Source: Rhodobacter sp. CZR27 (GTDB taxonomy: Bacteria; Pseudomonadota; Alphaproteobacteria; Rhodobacterales; Rhodobacteraceae). Taken from it: a stretch of 64,000 nucleotides of DNA. Positions within the stretch are counted from its first letter, which is position 1. Each line of letters begins with the position of its first letter. This document shows positions 62,048-64,000 of the stretch, in pieces. A program made the position numbers and the translations under genes. Under the pieces are notes generated by a model. That model saw nothing but the letters and a program-made list of their open reading frames with translations, ran no database searches and had not been told where the DNA came from. The DNA lies in the NCBI RefSeq assembly GCF_002407205.1, contig NZ_CP023548.1, positions 3,000,501 through 3,064,500 of the forward strand. The letters run 5' to 3'.

Positions 62048-63976
62048 ATGTTTTTGAATGACCAAGAAACCGCGACCGATCTTCTTTACTTCGAAGCCAT
62101 CTCGAGGACCGTTGTCCGTCTGATCGACGCTTCCAAAAATGATCCTCTGACCATCGGGATTCATGGCGACTGGGGGGCCGGGAAATCCAGCATCCTCAAA
62201 ATGATCCAGTCCTCCTGGGAGGACGACGGGACACTCTGCCTCTGGTTCAATGGCTGGGCGTTCGAGGGCTTTGACGACGCGAAAACGGTAGTCATTGAAA
62301 CCGTTGTGGAAGAACTCACCCGGGCCCGGCCCAAGATGGCAGACGTCAAGGAAGCGGCCACTAAGCTGCGAAAACGTATCGACTGGCTGAAGCTCGCCCG
62401 CAAAACGGGCGGGCTTGCATTGACCGCCTTCTCCGGGGTCCCGACGCCGGACATTGTCTCGGATGCGGTAGGCCTGATCAAGGGCCTTGTGGACAATCCC
62501 GGCGAGGCTATCTCGATCGAGAAGCTCGTTGACTGGGCGAGCACAGCCAGCGAATTCGTAAAGGATGCTCCCGAAGAGGCGGGCGGGACCCCCGCGCATA
62601 TGCATGCGTTCAGAGAGGAATTCGCAGCATTGCTAGATGCTGCGAAAGTCCAACGGCTGGTCGTCATGGTGGATGATCTGGATCGCTGCCTGCCGAGTAC
62701 GGCCATCGCCACCCTGGAAGCGATTAGGCTCTTCCTGTTCGTCGAGCGCACCGCCTTCATCATCGGCGCTGACGAGGCGATGATCGAGTATGCGGTGAAG
62801 GACCACTTCCCGGAGCTCCCGCCATCCTCCGGCCCGGTGAGCTACTCTAGGAACTACCTCGAAAAATTGATCCAGGTCCCGTTCCGGATCCCCGCCTTGG
62901 GCGCTGCTGAGACGCGCATCTACGTGTCTCTGCTTCTGGCCGAGAACGCCCTCGGAAGCGACGACCCGATATTTACCCAGCTCATCGCCGCAGCGCGGGA
63001 TCAGTTGAAGAAGCCATGGCTCATCCAAGGGCTCGACCGCTCGGCCATTGAAGAGGAAATCGGCAGGTTACCGGCTCCCATCGATAATGCCCTGGCCATA
63101 AGCGCCCAAGTCAGTGCGGTGTTGAGCGAGGGCGCGCACGGGAACCCACGGCAGATCAAGCGCTTCCTCAATACGATGATGCTGCGCGAGGCGATTGCAG
63201 AAGAACGTGGATTCGCTGACGACATCGAGCGGTCTACCCTCGCGAAAATCATGCTCGCAGAGCGTTTCGCGCCTTCGTTTTATGGGGAACTGGCGAAGCT
63301 CGCGGCCGGCGATATCAACGGATCTCCAAAAGCGATCAAGGCGCTTGAGGGTCATGCGAAAGTCAGTGGTTCGGCACAATCCGTGTCGGCCGCGGACGAA
63401 GAGCCAGTCGAACCTCCAGCCGAGGTCGGTGAATGGTTGACTAGCGAGTGGATCGTTCGCTGGGCGAAGACTGAGCCGAAGCTGGCAGGCAAGGATCTGC
63501 GGCCCTATGTCTTCGTCACCCGAGACAAACGTAGCGCGCTGTCCGGCGTCGCCGCCAATCAGCACCTCGAGGCGATCATCGAGAGGTTGATGGCGGGCCG
63601 CATCTCGGCCACTCAGAGTATAGAGGATTTGCGCAAGCTCACGGGAATGGAGCCTGAGGCAGTATTCAACGCGCTTCGCGACCACATCCTCGCGACAGAC
63701 AAGCCATCCAGAAAGCCAGATGGTGTCGATGGGCTGGCAGTGTTGGTTGAGCATCACCCACAACTGCAGCCGCGATTGGTTGAGCTTCTCGAGGCATTGC
63801 CGACCGAGCACATCGGAGCATGGGCTGTGTCCAGCTGGAGCAAGGCACTTCAGTCCACCAACTCCATCGAACGCTTCGACTTGCTGAAGAACAAATGGTC
63901 GAAGCAGACAGAAAACAAGAAACTGCAGTCGGCAGCAAAAGCGACCGATCTGCTTCCGCGGGCAAGGAACCTCTAA
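62048..63976 (+). CDS. qatA: KAP-family P-loop NTPase, QatA-like
   Basis: 642 aa from the ATG at 62048 (MFLNDQETATDLLYFEAISRTVVRLI), which I prefer to earlier in-frame starts because the family begins this way. Walker A is GIHGDWGAGKSSILKMI (~40). The Walker B region LVVMVDDLDRCLPSTAIATLEAIRLFLF (~208) and NPRQIKRFLNTMMLR are KAP hallmarks. A long, partly acidic C-terminal region is present. The next gene starts 2 bp later with MGTSTRFG, the typical QatB beginning, so this should be the first gene of a Qat anti-phage operon (KAP ATPase, QatB, QueC-like QatC, TatD-like QatD). Confidence 0.85.
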   Translation: MFLNDQETATDLLYFEAISRTVVRLIDASKNDPLTIGIHGDWGAGKSSILKMIQSSWEDDGTLCLWFNGWAFEGFDDAKTVVIETVVEELTRARPKMADVKEAATKLRKRIDWLKLARKTGGLALTAFSGVPTPDIVSDAVGLIKGLVDNPGEAISIEKLVDWASTASEFVKDAPEEAGGTPAHMHAFREEFAALLDAAKVQRLVVMVDDLDRCLPSTAIATLEAIRLFLFVERTAFIIGADEAMIEYAVKDHFPELPPSSGPVSYSRNYLEKLIQVPFRIPALGAAETRIYVSLLLAENALGSDDPIFTQLIAAARDQLKKPWLIQGLDRSAIEEEIGRLPAPIDNALAISAQVSAVLSEGAHGNPRQIKRFLNTMMLREAIAEERGFADDIERSTLAKIMLAERFAPSFYGELAKLAAGDINGSPKAIKALEGHAKVSGSAQSVSAADEEPVEPPAEVGEWLTSEWIVRWAKTEPKLAGKDLRPYVFVTRDKRSALSGVAANQHLEAIIERLMAGRISATQSIEDLRKLTGMEPEAVFNALRDHILATDKPSRKPDGVDGLAVLVEHHPQLQPRLVELLEALPTEHIGAWAVSSWSKALQSTNSIERFDLLKNKWSKQTENKKLQSAAKATDLLPRARNL

Positions 63977-63977
63977 C

Positions 63978-64000
63978 ATGGGAACCTCGACGCGCTTCGG
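63978..64000 (+). CDS. qatB: start of a QatB-like gene (cut by window end)
   Basis: Only MGTSTRF and part of the next codon are visible. QatB proteins commonly begin MGTSxxxGG, and the gene follows a QatA-like NTPase with a 1-bp gap. Confidence 0.55.

Overview
The window looks like accessory DNA from a GC-rich alphaproteobacterium, most likely a Rhodobacterales member (Paracoccus/Rhodobacter type). The reasons are the high GC of most genes, a tail-gene order matching gene transfer agents and siphophages of that order, and the insertion-sequence families present. It is a chain of foreign elements with hardly any housekeeping genes; only a tRNA-Ser is clearly core.

Layout. (1) 1-7.45 kb is a graveyard of nested insertion sequences: IS3, IS110, IS66 and IS5 scraps, an IS256 element, an IS481 half, and an IS427-group IS5 element split by an IS110 and, with an exact 9-bp duplication, by an IS903-group element. 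Nine short hairpin inserts with one shared architecture interrupt these transposase genes. A tenth sits in an IS407-group transposase at 58.7 kb. (2) 7.6-17 kb starts at tRNA-Ser and carries a low-GC Abi/UG-type reverse transcriptase, a small resolvase, two unknown genes, a two-gene nuclease operon (PD-(D/E)XK-like plus PUA-like/zinc/HNH), and a large serine recombinase that lacks its catalytic end. (3) 17-32.3 kb is a prophage tail and lysis module in GTA order. It contains a -1 frameshift tail chaperone and a reversed two-gene pair with HEPN-type RNxxxH motifs. The head genes are absent and the receptor-binding gene carries two frameshifts. (4) 32.4-42 kb is a Z1-type defence cluster: Vsr, C5 methyltransferase, an HTH-Z1 helicase fusion, a PD-(D/E)XK nuclease, a GHKL ATPase and two accessory proteins. 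(5) 42-46 kb is one HTH/coiled-coil gene split by an IS21. (6) 46.3-52.3 kb is a type I restriction system (hsdR, hsdS, hsdM), followed by a uracil-DNA glycosylase-like gene and a phosphatase/ADP-ribosylglycohydrolase fusion. (7) 54.8-58.5 kb is a decayed integrative element (helicase fragment, DUF1376-like protein, AlpA, integrase). The integrase is cut by an IS407-group element with a GGCC target duplication. (8) 60.1-61.6 kb is an IS5-family copy. (9) 62 kb to the end is a KAP NTPase resembling QatA, with the start of a qatB-like gene at the edge.

How it fits together. At least four confirmed or likely anti-phage systems, and two further candidates (nuclease pair, HEPN pair), sit between recombination genes. 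This is a defence island assembled by repeated integration and insertion-sequence traffic. Several genes are broken by single-base indels in or near G/C runs, so some breaks may be assembly errors; larger lesions such as the hairpins and IS insertions are real rearrangements if the assembly is correct.
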